Shown here in pieces: positions 7,732 through 16,149 of a stretch of 64,000 nt of DNA. The notes beneath the pieces are model-generated. The model was not told where the DNA came from. It worked only from the letters and a program-made list of their open reading frames with translations, and ran no database searches. How positions within the stretch are numbered: the first letter of the stretch is position 1; each line of letters starts with the position of its first letter. The translations under genes were made by a program, and so were the position numbers. Source of the DNA: DATCLS01 sp035296625 (lineage in GTDB: Bacteria > Actinomycetota > Acidimicrobiia > Acidimicrobiales > VFJN01); assembly GCA_035296625.1 (NCBI GenBank), contig DATHAO010000023.1, positions 84,763 to 148,762 on the forward strand, in the 5' to 3' direction.

Positions 7732-8334
7732 GTGGTGACGTCCGTGGTCAGCGATGCGACGCTGCTCGAGCGGGCACTCGAGGCCTTCGCCGACGGGGGG
7801 TACGAGGGCACGTCGGTGCGCGAGCTCTGCCGGCAGCTGGGCGTCAGCCACAACCTGGTGCACGAGCGGTTCGGCTCGAAGGACCGGCTCTGGTACGCGG
7901 CGATCGACCGCGGGTTCCAGCGCCTGGCGGCCGACCTGGCGGCGGCGGCCCTCGTCGTCGACGGCGACGAGATCGACCGCCTGCGAGCCATCCTCGTCCG
8001 CTACGTCGAGGTCACGGCCGAGCGGCCGGCGCTCATCCGCGTCATCAACGCCGAGGCAGCACGCCCCAGCGGCCGCCTCGACCACGTCTACGACCAGTAC
8101 ATCCGCCCCGCCCACGACGTGGCCGACGCCGTGCTCCGCGGCCTCGAGCGGGCGGGACGGGCCCGGCCCATCTCGCCCGCCGCGCTGCACTTCCTCGTCG
8201 GCCACGGCGCCGGTGGCGTTGTGAGCCTGCCGGCGCTGGCAGGCCTGTTCCCCGGCGAACACGGCTCGCTCACCGACCAGGCTCGTGAGGCGGTCGACGT
8301 GGTGCTGCGCGGCATCCTCACCGATCCGGCGTGA
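7732..8334 (+). CDS. TetR-family transcriptional regulator
   Basis: This is a TetR repressor of about 200 residues. The helix-turn-helix is TSVRELCRQLGVSHNLVHER followed by FGSKDRLWYAAID, and the C-terminal domain is typical in length. The start is taken as GTG at 7732 because TACGGT lies seven bases upstream; GTG codons at 7723 and 7735 are also possible. It is divergent from the MpaB-like gene, with the palindrome 7686-7701 between them, so it probably represses both itself and that oxygenase. Its 3' end overlaps the convergent SDR gene by 17 bases. Confidence 0.88.
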   Translation: MVTSVVSDATLLERALEAFADGGYEGTSVRELCRQLGVSHNLVHERFGSKDRLWYAAIDRGFQRLAADLAAAALVVDGDEIDRLRAILVRYVEVTAERPALIRVINAEAARPSGRLDHVYDQYIRPAHDVADAVLRGLERAGRARPISPAALHFLVGHGAGGVVSLPALAGLFPGEHGSLTDQAREAVDVVLRGILTDPA

Positions 8335-9252
8335 CGCCCCGCAGGCCCTCGGCGCCGAACACGGGCTCCAGCAGAGCCGACAGGTCGGGACCGCGGCGGA
8401 GGGTGTGGCCGCCGTCGACCCCGAGGCACTGCCCGGTGATCCACCCGGCCTCCGGGCCGAGCAGGAAGCGGACGGCCGCCGCCACGTCCTCGACGTCGCC
8501 GATGCGGCCGAGCGGGGTCTGGGACAGGTAGTCGTCGAGCGTCGGGCCGGGGGCGGTGAGCGCCTCGACCAGGTCCGTGCGGGTCAGCCCGGGCCGGACC
8601 GTATTGACCCGGATGCCGCTCGCTCCCAGCTCGTCGGCGGCTACCCGGCAGAGGTGGTCGAGCGCCGCCTTCGCCGGCCCGTACGCCCCGAACCACCGGT
8701 GGGTGACCGCCGAGGCGATCGACGAGATGGCGACGATCGCGCCGCCGCCCTGCGCCGCCATGACCGGGGGGCCGCCTTGATGGTCAGCATGGCGCCGGTG
8801 ACGTTCAGGTCGAGCGTCCGCCGCCAGGCGCCGGCGTCGGTCTGGGTGAGCGGCCCGATCGTCTCGGACCCCCCGGCGGACACCACCACGGCGTCGAGCC
8901 GATCGTCGCCGTCGCGGCCAGCGCGGTCGCCGCGCGCGCCGCCCGCGCCGTCGCCTCGATCGTCGGCGCTCACGTCGGGACCCGGCCCGAAGCCGGTGGC
9001 GGCGGCCACGGCCGCCCGCACCTGCTCCTCGTCGGTCACGTCGGTGGGCACGGCCTGTACGTCGGCCCCGGGGGCGGCCACGGCCCGCACGGCCTCGGCG
9101 GCCGCCGCCAGCCGCTCGGCCGAGCGGCCGCAGAGGGTCACCGAGGCGCCGTCGGCGGCCAGGCGGCGGGCACAGCCCAGCCCGATGCCGCTGCCGCCGC
9201 CGGTCACGAGGGCCGTCCAGCCAGCCAGCGAGGGTTTCTGACGGTCTGTCAC
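8318..9252 (-). pseudogene. short-chain dehydrogenase/reductase with a frameshift in a G6 run
   Basis: Two frames together make one SDR. The upstream frame (9252 to about 8771) encodes ALVTGGGSGIGLGCARRLAA, the NAD(P)-binding motif, up to VTGAMLTIKAAP. The downstream frame (about 8766 to 8318) encodes MAAQGGGAIVAISSIASA, the catalytic YGPAK and VNTVRPGLTRTDL through to the end. They are out of register by one base at a run of six G at 8766-8771. One extra G would restore a continuous protein of about 311 residues. This is either a real inactivating mutation or a homopolymer error. Also odd is an Asp/Gly/Arg-rich insertion (SADDRGDGAGGARGDRAGRD) before the active site. The GTG start at 9252 overlaps an operator. 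Confidence 0.8.
9238..9252. promoter_or_regulatory. CTGACG-N3-TGTCAC operator between divergent genes
   Basis: CTGACG-GTC-TGTCAC lies between the divergent SDR (start 9252) and the gene at 9286. It matches the palindromes at 5901, 33997 and 48875 except for the last base. TACGGT at 9270-9275 is the probable -10 of the rightward gene. Confidence 0.55.
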
Positions 9253-9285
9253 ATGCCGTGTCTAGCGTCTACGGTCGGTGGCCGC

Positions 9286-10353
9286 ATGCTGTCTCCGCTC
9301 GACGACTATCCCATCCACCAGGTTGCCGAGCCCGTTCGCCGCGTGGGGACCAGCGACCGGAACTTCTACGACCGCTACTACGTCAACTGCTTCCCGACCG
9401 ACGGGGAGCTTTTCCTCGTCATCGGCATGGGCCAGTACCCCAACCTCGGGGTGGCCGACGCCTTCGCGGTCGTCGTCCACGACGGCGTGCACCGCGTGGT
9501 GCGCGCCTCCCGGTCGCTCGGCGTCGACCGCATGGACACGACCGTGGGCCCGTTCACCATCGACGTGGTCGAGGGCCTCCAGACGCTGCGCTTCGCGCTC
9601 GACGACGCCGAGAGCGACACCGGCGAGGGCACCTCGTTGGCGTTCGACCTCACGTGGGAGGGCGCCCAGCGGCCCATCGAGGAGCCCCGCCACACCGACC
9701 GCGACGCCGTGGGACGGGTGTTCATCGACGCCTGCCGCCTCGCCCAGATGGGGTCCTGGACCGGCTCGCTGCGGGTCGGCGATCGCCGGTGGGACGTCAC
9801 GCCCGACCGGTGGCTGGGGTCCCGCGACCGGTCATGGGGCATCCGCCCGTCCGGCGAGCCCGAGCCGCCGGGCATCACGGCCACGCTGCCCTTCGCCGGG
9901 TTCCGCTGGCTGTACGCCCCGATCCGCCTCGAGGACCAGTCGGTCTTCCTCATCTGCCAGGAGCGCAACGACGGCTCGCGCGTCCTGGAGGAGGCCGTCC
10001 GGGTGTGGCGCACGCCGACCGGCGAGGGGGTCGAGCACCTGGGACGCCCGGAGTACGACCTGACGTGGGACGCCGACCAGCGCTTCGTCACCCACGCCAC
10101 GCTGTCGGCCGGCAAGCTCCGCATCGAGGCCACGCCCCTGCTGCCGATCCACCTGGGTGTGGGCACCGGTTACGGCTTCGACGCCGAGTGGCGCAGCGGC
10201 CAGTGGCACGCCGACCTCCTCGTGCAGGAGCGTCGCTGGGACCTCCACACCCCCGAGGGCCGGGCCACCATGTGGGGCATCGTGGACTCGGCCTGCCGCT
10301 ACGAGGTCGACGGCCAGGTCGGCCACGGCCTCTTCGAGTACATGTTCCTGTAG
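9286..10353 (+). CDS. AttH/CrtC-like lipocalin-fold protein (uncharacterised)
   Basis: The ATG at 9286 (MLSPLDDYPIHQVAEP) gives 355 residues; an ATG at 9253 would overlap the divergent start and is not preferred. The protein is beta-rich with repeated Trp and Asp motifs (DRWLGSRDRSWGIRP, GFRWLYAP, GLFEYMFL). It resembles actinobacterial proteins distantly related to hydroxyneurosporene synthase (CrtC/AttH fold) that are often found among sterol and fatty-acid catabolic genes. I recall no biochemical assignment. Its divergent partner is an SDR and they share an operator. A role in hydration or binding of a hydrophobic substrate is only an inference. Confidence 0.7.
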   Translation: MLSPLDDYPIHQVAEPVRRVGTSDRNFYDRYYVNCFPTDGELFLVIGMGQYPNLGVADAFAVVVHDGVHRVVRASRSLGVDRMDTTVGPFTIDVVEGLQTLRFALDDAESDTGEGTSLAFDLTWEGAQRPIEEPRHTDRDAVGRVFIDACRLAQMGSWTGSLRVGDRRWDVTPDRWLGSRDRSWGIRPSGEPEPPGITATLPFAGFRWLYAPIRLEDQSVFLICQERNDGSRVLEEAVRVWRTPTGEGVEHLGRPEYDLTWDADQRFVTHATLSAGKLRIEATPLLPIHLGVGTGYGFDAEWRSGQWHADLLVQERRWDLHTPEGRATMWGIVDSACRYEVDGQVGHGLFEYMFL

Positions 10354-10365
10354 CCCCGCAGGGGC
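10353..10365 (+). terminator. short hairpin after the 9286 gene
   Basis: GCCCC-GCA-GGGGC begins at the stop codon. The stem is only five pairs with no T tract, so it is a weak terminator at best. Confidence 0.35.
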
Positions 10366-10472
10366 CGGTCAGGTCTGCGATGCGGCGGCCCGTCGCCCCG
10401 GCGCAACCGGTCGGCGACCGGCGTCATCGCGTCGCCTCGGCCGTCGCCGGCGCCGACGGCGTGCAGGCACAC

Positions 10473-10612
10473 TCAGCCCGGCGAGTGGCCGGGCGTGTGC
10501 ACGGTTGCCAGCCTCACCCCGCCGGCCCGCAGAATCGTGCCGTCGACCAGATCGCGGTCGGGGCGCGATCAGGATGGACGACGATGCCGTCGGTGGTGAC
10601 GAGCTCGATCAC
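10473..10612 (-). pseudogene. metallo-beta-lactamase-fold gene remnant downstream of mscR
   Basis: A GTG at 10612 overlaps the mscR stop (GTGA) and begins VIELVTTDGIVV, but the frame is soon lost. In a neighbouring frame the segment RDLVDGTILRAGGVRLATVH is followed by TPGHSPG and a stop at 10473. HTPGHSPG is the second metal-binding motif of MBL-fold hydrolases. About 80 residues that should separate the two pieces, including HxHxDH, are missing. In mycobacteria mscR (Rv2259) is followed by an MBL-fold gene (Rv2260), which fits this position. I read it as an internally deleted and decayed partner gene. Confidence 0.65.
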
Positions 10613-11709
10613 GCGCCGGCCCCGTTCACCACGACGCTGCGCAGCACCTCCCCGCGCTCCATCCTGTGGAACGCCTCCTCGACGCCGTCGAGCGGGATCC
10701 TCTCGCTCACGAACCGCTCGAGTGGCAGCCGGCCCTGCAGGTGGAGGTCGACGAGCAGAGGGAAGTCGCGGCTCGGCAGGCAGTCGCCGTACCAGCTCGG
10801 CTTCAGCGCCCCTCCCCGGCCGAAGAACTCGATCATGGGGATGTCGGGGAAGCGCATCTCGGGCGTGGGCACACCCACCTGCACGACGGTGCCGGCCAGG
10901 TCGCGGGCGAAGAACGCCTGCTCGAGCACCTTGGGGTGACCGACCGCCTCGATGCAGACGTCGGCTCCGAAACCCCCCGCGGCGGCCCGGACGGCCTCGA
11001 CGACGTCGTCGGTGCCGGCGTTGACCGTGTGGGTGGCGCCGAACGTCTCGGCCAGCGCCAGCTTCCGGTCGTCGAGGTCGATCGCCACGATCGTCGTGGC
11101 CCCGGCCAGCCGGGCGCCGGAGATGGCGGCGTCGCCGACGCCGCCGCAGCCGAACACGGCCACGCTGTCGCCGCGCTGCACGTCGCCCGTGAGTAGGGCG
11201 GCACCGAGGCCGGCCATGACACCGCAGCCCAACAGGCCGGCCACCTCGGGCGTGGCCCGGGGGTCGACCGGCGTGCACTGCCCGGCGGCGACGAGCGTCT
11301 TGTCGGCGAACGCGCCGATGCCGAGGGCGGGCGACAGCTCGGTCCCGTCGGTCAGCGTCATCCTCTGCGTGGCGTTGTGGGTGGCGAAGCACAGGTGCGG
11401 CCTGCCCTTGCGGCAGGCCCGGCATTGGCCGCAGACGGCCCGCCAGTTGAGGACCACGAACTCCCCAGGCTCGACATCGGTGACGCCGGGCCCGACGGCG
11501 GCGACCACGCCGGCCGCCTCGTGGCCCAGCAGGAACGGGAACTCGTCGTTGATGCCGCCCTCGCGGTAATGCAGGTCGGTGTGGCAGACACCGCATGCCT
11601 GGACGTCGACGAGCGCCTCTCCCGGGCCGGGGTCGGGCACCAGTATCGTGGTCAGCTCCACCGGATCGCCCTGCGTGCGGGCGGTCACCCCGCGCACCTC
11701 GTGTGCCAT
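10609..11709 (-). CDS. mscR: S-nitrosomycothiol reductase / mycothiol-dependent formaldehyde dehydrogenase
   Basis: This is a 366-residue zinc-dependent medium-chain dehydrogenase whose sequence follows mycobacterial MscR closely throughout (VRGVTARTQGDPVEL, WRAVCGQCRACRKGRPHLC, SWYGDCLPSRDFP). Catalytic zinc ligands are in GVCHTDL and GHEAAG. The structural zinc cysteines are C-x2-C-x2-C and one further Cys in VCGQCRACRKGRPHLC. The Rossmann motif is GCGGVGDAA. The enzyme oxidises the formaldehyde-mycothiol adduct and reduces S-nitrosomycothiol, so the organism should make mycothiol. AGGAGGGG lies upstream of the ATG. The adjacent MBL-fold partner is broken (10473-10612). Confidence 0.93.
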   Translation of the reverse strand: MAHEVRGVTARTQGDPVELTTILVPDPGPGEALVDVQACGVCHTDLHYREGGINDEFPFLLGHEAAGVVAAVGPGVTDVEPGEFVVLNWRAVCGQCRACRKGRPHLCFATHNATQRMTLTDGTELSPALGIGAFADKTLVAAGQCTPVDPRATPEVAGLLGCGVMAGLGAALLTGDVQRGDSVAVFGCGGVGDAAISGARLAGATTIVAIDLDDRKLALAETFGATHTVNAGTDDVVEAVRAAAGGFGADVCIEAVGHPKVLEQAFFARDLAGTVVQVGVPTPEMRFPDIPMIEFFGRGGALKPSWYGDCLPSRDFPLLVDLHLQGRLPLERFVSERIPLDGVEEAFHRMERGEVLRSVVVNGAGA

Positions 11710-11799
11710 GCCCGGACCCCTCCTTCGTCGGCCGTCGCGCTCTTCGCGCGCTGCGCGTCAGTCTGGCCGACAAGGCGGGGGCGCCGGCCGAGTGCGGGT

Positions 11800-13431
11800 T
11801 CAGCCGGCGAAGCGGCGCCGGGGCAGCATCGCCCGGACGGCGTCGATCGTGTCCGCCTCGCGCGGCGCCTTGTCGGCCCGGTAGCGCCGCACCCGGGCGA
11901 AGCGCAGTGCCACGCCGCCGGCGTAGCGGGTCGATACCTGCACCCCGTCGAGGGCGATCTCGACGACCTGCTCGGGGCGGACCTCGACGACGTGACCATG
12001 GCGGGCCACCTCCAGCTCGAGGAACCGCTCGGTCTGCCAGGCCAGCAGCTCGTCGGTCAGGCCCTTGAACGTCTTGCCCACCATCACGAACCCGCCGGCG
12101 GGGTCGCGGGCGCCGAGGTGCAGGTTCGACAGCCAGCCCTGGCGGCGGCCACTGCCCCATTCGATTCCCAGAACGACGAGGTCCAGCGTGTGGACCGGCT
12201 TGACCTTCCGCCACGCCCCGCCCCGGCGCCCGGCCTCGTAGGGCGACGCCGCCGCCTTGACCATCACGCCCTCGTGGCCGGCGGCCAGCGCCTCGTCGAG
12301 CACGCGCTGGGCGGTGGCGGGGTCGCGGGTGAGTTCGCCCCGGATGCGCCACGGCCCCGCGACCCGTTCGAGCACGGCGAGGCGCTCGGCGAGCGGGCGG
12401 TCGATCAGATCCTGACCGTCGAGGTGCAGGATGTCGAAGAAGCGGGCCTCCAGGCCGGGGATCTCGCCGTCGGTGCCGCCGTCGTCGCGGCCGAAGCGGC
12501 TCATCGTCTCCTGGAACAGGTCGGGGGCCTCGTGGCCGCCCACGCCGACCGCCTCGCCGTCGAGCACGAGCCGCTCGGCCGGCAGCGACCGGACCAGCGC
12601 GGCGATGCCCGGCAGGCGCCCGGTGACCTCGTTGAGGTTGCGGGTGTACATGCGGACCTCGTCGCCCACCCGGTGCACTTGGATGCGCACGCCGTCGAGC
12701 TTCCACTCGACCGATGCCAGCCGGGAGGCGCTTCCCTCGGCCTCGCTTTCGCCGTCGCCGGCGTCGCCGTCAGCCTCGCCTGCCCCGCCGGCGTGGGCTG
12801 CCGGGAGCGGCACCTCGCCGAGCGTGAGGGCCAGCGCTTCGGTCACGTCGGTTGCGGTCTGGGCCAGCATCGGCTGCACGGGGCGCAACAGCGCGAGTCC
12901 CACGGCCGCCAGGCCGGCCTCACCCTCGGCCAGGGCGATCTCGGCCACCCGGGCCAGGTCGCCGTCGAGCATCGCCGCCCGCCGCACGACCGGCAGCGGC
13001 ACCCCGGTGGCGGTGGCGACGGCGTCGGTGACCACGCCCTCGAGGGCGCCGTGGCGCAGCTCACCGGTGAGCAGCCGGCGGACGAGGTCCTGCTCGCCGG
13101 CCGTGGCCCGGGCGAACAGGGCGGTCAGCTCGGCGGTGCGGCCAGCCTGCGACCCCGGTCCCCGCAGGGCGTCGAGCCGGTCGATCGCCGCGTCGAGCTC
13201 GCCGATCTCGAGAACCGGCTCGGCGGCGGGCGGCACGTCGAGACCGCCGACCGTGCGCCACCCGATGCCGATGCGGCCTTGCCGGGGCATGCCGGTGAGG
13301 ATGGCCACGACGACCGGCACCTCGTCGGGCCCGAGCCGGCGCAGCAGGTCGGCGAGCGCCGCCACCTTCTTCGATCGCGCGCGCGTGGCGGTGACGGCCT
13401 CGGCGGTGGAGACGACCTCGGCGAATTGCAC
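11800..13431 (-). CDS. ligB: ATP-dependent DNA ligase
   Basis: This 543-residue ligase has the order seen in actinobacterial LigB. An N-terminal DNA-binding domain (1-200) is followed by the adenylation domain, with the nucleophilic lysine K244 in VEWKLDGVRIQVHR. Motif III is at FFDILHLDGQDL, motif IV at EGVMVK and motif V at WRKVKPVHTLDLVVLG. A C-terminal OB fold completes it. It seals nicks using ATP and is expected to be accessory to the NAD-dependent LigA. An acidic low-complexity insert (about 213-236, rich in Gly, Ala, Asp and Glu) sits just before the active-site lysine and is probably a flexible linker. It is divergent from the TesB-like gene by 21 bp. Confidence 0.93.
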   Translation of the reverse strand: MQFAEVVSTAEAVTATRARSKKVAALADLLRRLGPDEVPVVVAILTGMPRQGRIGIGWRTVGGLDVPPAAEPVLEIGELDAAIDRLDALRGPGSQAGRTAELTALFARATAGEQDLVRRLLTGELRHGALEGVVTDAVATATGVPLPVVRRAAMLDGDLARVAEIALAEGEAGLAAVGLALLRPVQPMLAQTATDVTEALALTLGEVPLPAAHAGGAGEADGDAGDGESEAEGSASRLASVEWKLDGVRIQVHRVGDEVRMYTRNLNEVTGRLPGIAALVRSLPAERLVLDGEAVGVGGHEAPDLFQETMSRFGRDDGGTDGEIPGLEARFFDILHLDGQDLIDRPLAERLAVLERVAGPWRIRGELTRDPATAQRVLDEALAAGHEGVMVKAAASPYEAGRRGGAWRKVKPVHTLDLVVLGIEWGSGRRQGWLSNLHLGARDPAGGFVMVGKTFKGLTDELLAWQTERFLELEVARHGHVVEVRPEQVVEIALDGVQVSTRYAGGVALRFARVRRYRADKAPREADTIDAVRAMLPRRRFAG

Positions 13432-13452
13432 GGGCTCTTATCCTCCGGGGTC

Positions 13453-14241
13453 GTGGACGTGGACTTCGCGACGATGATGGCCCTCGAACCGTACGGCGAC
13501 GACACATGGATCGGGGTGGGTCCCCGCTACCCCTGGGGCGGGCTGTTCGGCGGCCAGATCGTTGCCCAGGCGCTGCGGGCCGCCATCGCCACCGTCGACG
13601 GGTCGTACCTGCCGCATTCGCTGCACGCGTCGTTCCTACGGTCCGGCAGCCACACCGAGAAGATCCTGTTCGAGGTGGAGCGCGTGCGCGACGGCCGGTC
13701 CTTCTGCAACCGTCGCGTCGTGGCCCGCCAGGCCGTCGGGGTGATCCTCACGATGACCGCCTCGTTCCACGTCGACGAGGGCGGCGCCACCGTGCAGACG
13801 GTGACCCGGCCGCCGCTGCCCCACCCGGACGAGATGAGCGACTCGGCGTGGACCCCCGTGTTCGACCGCCGGATGACGCTCGGCCCCGTGCCCGGCTCGG
13901 TGGCGGCGTGGATGCGGATGGCCCAGCCGATCGGTGAGGACCCGGCGCTGCATTCGTGCGCCCTGGCGTACATGTCGGACGACCTGCCCACCGACACGGT
14001 CGTCGCCCTGCACCCCGAGCGCGACCGGGGCGAGGAGTTCCACGACAGCTTCTTCACGGCCAGCGTCGACCACGCACTCTGGTTCCACCGGCCGATGCGG
14101 GCCGACGAGTGGCATCTCCAGGCGTTCGAGTGCCACGGCCTCGCCGGGTCGCGCGGCGTGGCGATCGGCCACGTGTTCGCCGGCGACGGCACGCACACGG
14201 CCACGGTCGGCCAGGAGGTGGTGCTGCGCCAACGGCAGTGA
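13453..14241 (+). CDS. acyl-CoA thioesterase II (TesB-like double hotdog)
   Basis: The 262-residue protein starts at a GTG at 13453; a GTG two codons later is possible. It has the TesB double-hotdog pattern: WGGLFGGQIVAQALRAA in the first hotdog, LPHSLHASFLRSGSHTEKI, and in the second TASVDHALWFHRPMRADEWH, which carries the catalytic aspartate. The enzyme hydrolyses acyl-CoA to free acid and CoA, and would relieve CoA trapping during fatty-acid or sterol side-chain oxidation. It has no obvious ribosome binding site. It stands alone between divergent ligB and a convergent FMN/F420-binding gene. Confidence 0.9.
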   Translation: MDVDFATMMALEPYGDDTWIGVGPRYPWGGLFGGQIVAQALRAAIATVDGSYLPHSLHASFLRSGSHTEKILFEVERVRDGRSFCNRRVVARQAVGVILTMTASFHVDEGGATVQTVTRPPLPHPDEMSDSAWTPVFDRRMTLGPVPGSVAAWMRMAQPIGEDPALHSCALAYMSDDLPTDTVVALHPERDRGEEFHDSFFTASVDHALWFHRPMRADEWHLQAFECHGLAGSRGVAIGHVFAGDGTHTATVGQEVVLRQRQ

Positions 14242-14262
14242 GCGCCGGACCGTAGCCGCGTG

Positions 14263-14772
14263 TCAGTTGTGCTTCTCGACGGTCACCACGCCCTCACCCG
14301 GCTTCCAGGTGTCGACGAGCATTGCGTCGCCCACGACGCGCACGCTGGAGGCGCCGGCGAGGACGGGCAGGAACATGTGGAACGTGCCCGGTTCGGGCCG
14401 CCAGCCGGTGAGCGTCTGCTGGGTGTTGGCCAGGCGCTCGAGGTCGGCCTCGTCGGTCAGCTCGACGGCGCGGGCCCAGAACTTCACGTCGCCCTCGGAC
14501 ACCTCCTTGTCGGCCGTGGCGCTGTGCAGCGCGCAGCGGGGGTCGCGCCGCAGGTCGCGCGCCTTGGTGGACCCCAGCATCATGCCGAGCGGCATGTGGC
14601 CCTCGAACAGCACGAGCCGGTCGCGGTCGACGAGCGGCTCCACGGGGCTGATGCGCGGGTAGCCGTCGGCGCGCAGCGTCGCCAGCAGCACAAGGCCCGT
14701 GGCGGTGAGGCGCCGCTCGGCGAGAGTCGACAGCTCGGGCGCCTCGGCGGCGAAGTCGTTCCACGTGGCCAT
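14263..14772 (-). CDS. pyridoxamine 5'-phosphate oxidase-fold (PPOX) flavin/F420-binding protein
   Basis: This is a 169-residue split-barrel protein. The core reads LVLLATLRADGYPRISPVEP (residues 27-46), then LVLFEGHMPLGMMLGS and DLRRDPRCALHS, the arrangement of PPOX-class proteins that bind FMN or F420. Actinobacterial members are often F420-dependent reductases. The cofactor cannot be decided by eye. It has its own promoter region between it and the P450 gene, which diverges at 14840. Low-specificity reduction or haem-related binding are alternative roles for this fold. Confidence 0.85.
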   Translation of the reverse strand: MATWNDFAAEAPELSTLAERRLTATGLVLLATLRADGYPRISPVEPLVDRDRLVLFEGHMPLGMMLGSTKARDLRRDPRCALHSATADKEVSEGDVKFWARAVELTDEADLERLANTQQTLTGWRPEPGTFHMFLPVLAGASSVRVVGDAMLVDTWKPGEGVVTVEKHN

Positions 14773-14826
14773 GCCCTGACCTTACGGACCCGCCGTGACG
14801 ACGTCGCACACTTGACAGCTGACACC

Positions 14827-14832
14827 TAGGGT
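14827..14832 (+). promoter_or_regulatory. leaderless -10 element TAGGGT of the P450 gene
   Basis: TAGGGT is followed by exactly seven bases and the ATG at 14840. A TTGACAGCTGACA stretch at 14812-14824 just upstream is partly palindromic and may be an operator. Confidence 0.55.
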
Positions 14833-14839
14833 GGCGCGC

Positions 14840-16138
14840 ATGGTTGCGCCTCTCTCCCCGGGGCCCGCCCCCGCAGCCCACGACATCGAGCTGACGACCG
14901 ACATCGAGTGGTGGTCCCGACCGCTGTCCGAGCGCGAGGCCGCGTTCGCGGCCCTGCGCGCCGAGCGCCCGATCGCCCGCATGGCGTTCCCGGGCATGCC
15001 CGAGATGGGCATCCCCGCCACCGAGTACTGGGCGGTCACGCGGCACGCCGAGCTGATCGAGGCGAGCCGCCAGCCCGGCCTGTTCTGCTCCGGCCGCGGG
15101 ACCAACATCGCCGACATGCCGCCCGACTTCGTCGAGTTCTTCGGATCGATGATCGGCATGGACGACCCCCGGCACGCCCGCCTGCGCCGCATCGTGTCGC
15201 GGGGCTTCACGCCCCGGAAGCTTGCGTCGCTCAAGGCCGACGTCGGGGGCGCGGCCGCCGACATCGTCGACGACATCGCGGAGCAGGGCGAGTGCGACTT
15301 CGTGACCGAGGTGGCCGCCAAGCTGCCTCTGCGGGTGATCGTCGACCTCATGGGCATCCCCCGCAGCGAGGAGCGGTTCATCTTCGACCGCACGAACGTC
15401 ATCCTGGGCTTCACCGACCCCGAGTACGTCGCCGAGCAGGACGACCCGATGGCCGTCACGATGGCGATCCTCACCGCGGGCCAGGAGCTGGCCGACCTGG
15501 TCACCCGGTTGGCCGAGGCCCGCGAGACCGAGCCCGCAGACGACCTGATCACGGCGCTGGCCGTGACCGAGGTCGACGGCGAGAAGCTCACCAGCCAGGA
15601 GCTTGCCTCATTCTTCATCCTGTTGGTCGTGGCCGGCAACGAGACGACCCGCAACGCCATCGCCCATGGCCTCGCCGCCCTCACCGATCACCCCGACCAG
15701 CACCGCCGGTGGCTCGACGACGTCGACGGCCTCACGCCGACGGCCGTCGAGGAGATCGTCCGCTGGGCCTCCCCGGTGATGCACTTCCGGCGCACGGTCA
15801 CCGAGGACAGAGTGCGCCTCGGCGACCACGAGTTCTCCGAGGGCGACAAGGTCGTGCTCTGGTACAACTCGGCGAATCGCGACGAGGCGGTGTTCGACGA
15901 CCCGTACCGGTTCGACCTCGGTCGCACGCCGAACGACCACGTCGGCTTCGGCGGTCCCGGGCCCCACTTCTGCCTGGGCGCCCATCTGGCCCGCCGCGAG
16001 ATCGCCGTGATGTTCCGTGAGCTGCTGACGCGCCTGCCCGACATCCACGCCACCGGCGACCCCGAGCGCCTGCGGTCGAACTTCATCAACGGCATCAAGC
16101 ACCTGCCCGTGGCGTTCTCCCCGGTGGCGTCGCCCTGA
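14840..16138 (+). CDS. cytochrome P450
   Basis: The leaderless ATG at 14840 gives 432 residues; a GTG three codons upstream is less likely because the -10 sits on it. The I-helix motif is VVAGNETTRNAI, the ExxR is in VEEIVRWASPV, and the haem loop is GFGGPGPHFCLGAHLA with the axial cysteine near C378. The sequence MDDPRHARLRRIVSRGFTPR is typical of the bacterial CYP124/125/142-like group that hydroxylates sterol or methyl-branched lipid chains. Substrate assignment is inference. It needs external ferredoxin partners, which are not in this window. It ends in a palindrome shared with the convergent hydrolase. Confidence 0.93.
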   Translation: MVAPLSPGPAPAAHDIELTTDIEWWSRPLSEREAAFAALRAERPIARMAFPGMPEMGIPATEYWAVTRHAELIEASRQPGLFCSGRGTNIADMPPDFVEFFGSMIGMDDPRHARLRRIVSRGFTPRKLASLKADVGGAAADIVDDIAEQGECDFVTEVAAKLPLRVIVDLMGIPRSEERFIFDRTNVILGFTDPEYVAEQDDPMAVTMAILTAGQELADLVTRLAEARETEPADDLITALAVTEVDGEKLTSQELASFFILLVVAGNETTRNAIAHGLAALTDHPDQHRRWLDDVDGLTPTAVEEIVRWASPVMHFRRTVTEDRVRLGDHEFSEGDKVVLWYNSANRDEAVFDDPYRFDLGRTPNDHVGFGGPGPHFCLGAHLARREIAVMFRELLTRLPDIHATGDPERLRSNFINGIKHLPVAFSPVASP

Positions 16139-16149
16139 CCGTCAGGGCG
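16131..16149. terminator. palindrome containing both convergent stop codons
   Basis: CGCCCTGA-CCG-TCAGGGCG has perfect 8-bp arms. Its TGA (16136-16138) ends the P450 gene and its TCA (16142-16144) is the TGA of the opposite hydrolase. It can fold on either transcript as a compact bidirectional terminator. Similar arrangements are at 29810 and 35021. Confidence 0.55.

Noticed and set aside
11377..14241. A very long plus-strand open frame running across ligB
   Set aside because: Only its last part (13453-14241) has protein-family character (TesB). The rest is antisense to ligB and is an artefact of high GC at third positions.
14812..14824. TTGACAGCTGACA as a member of the same operator as 7686-7701
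   Set aside because: The half-site is shared, but the second arm does not match and the spacing differs, so I could not support a common regulator.
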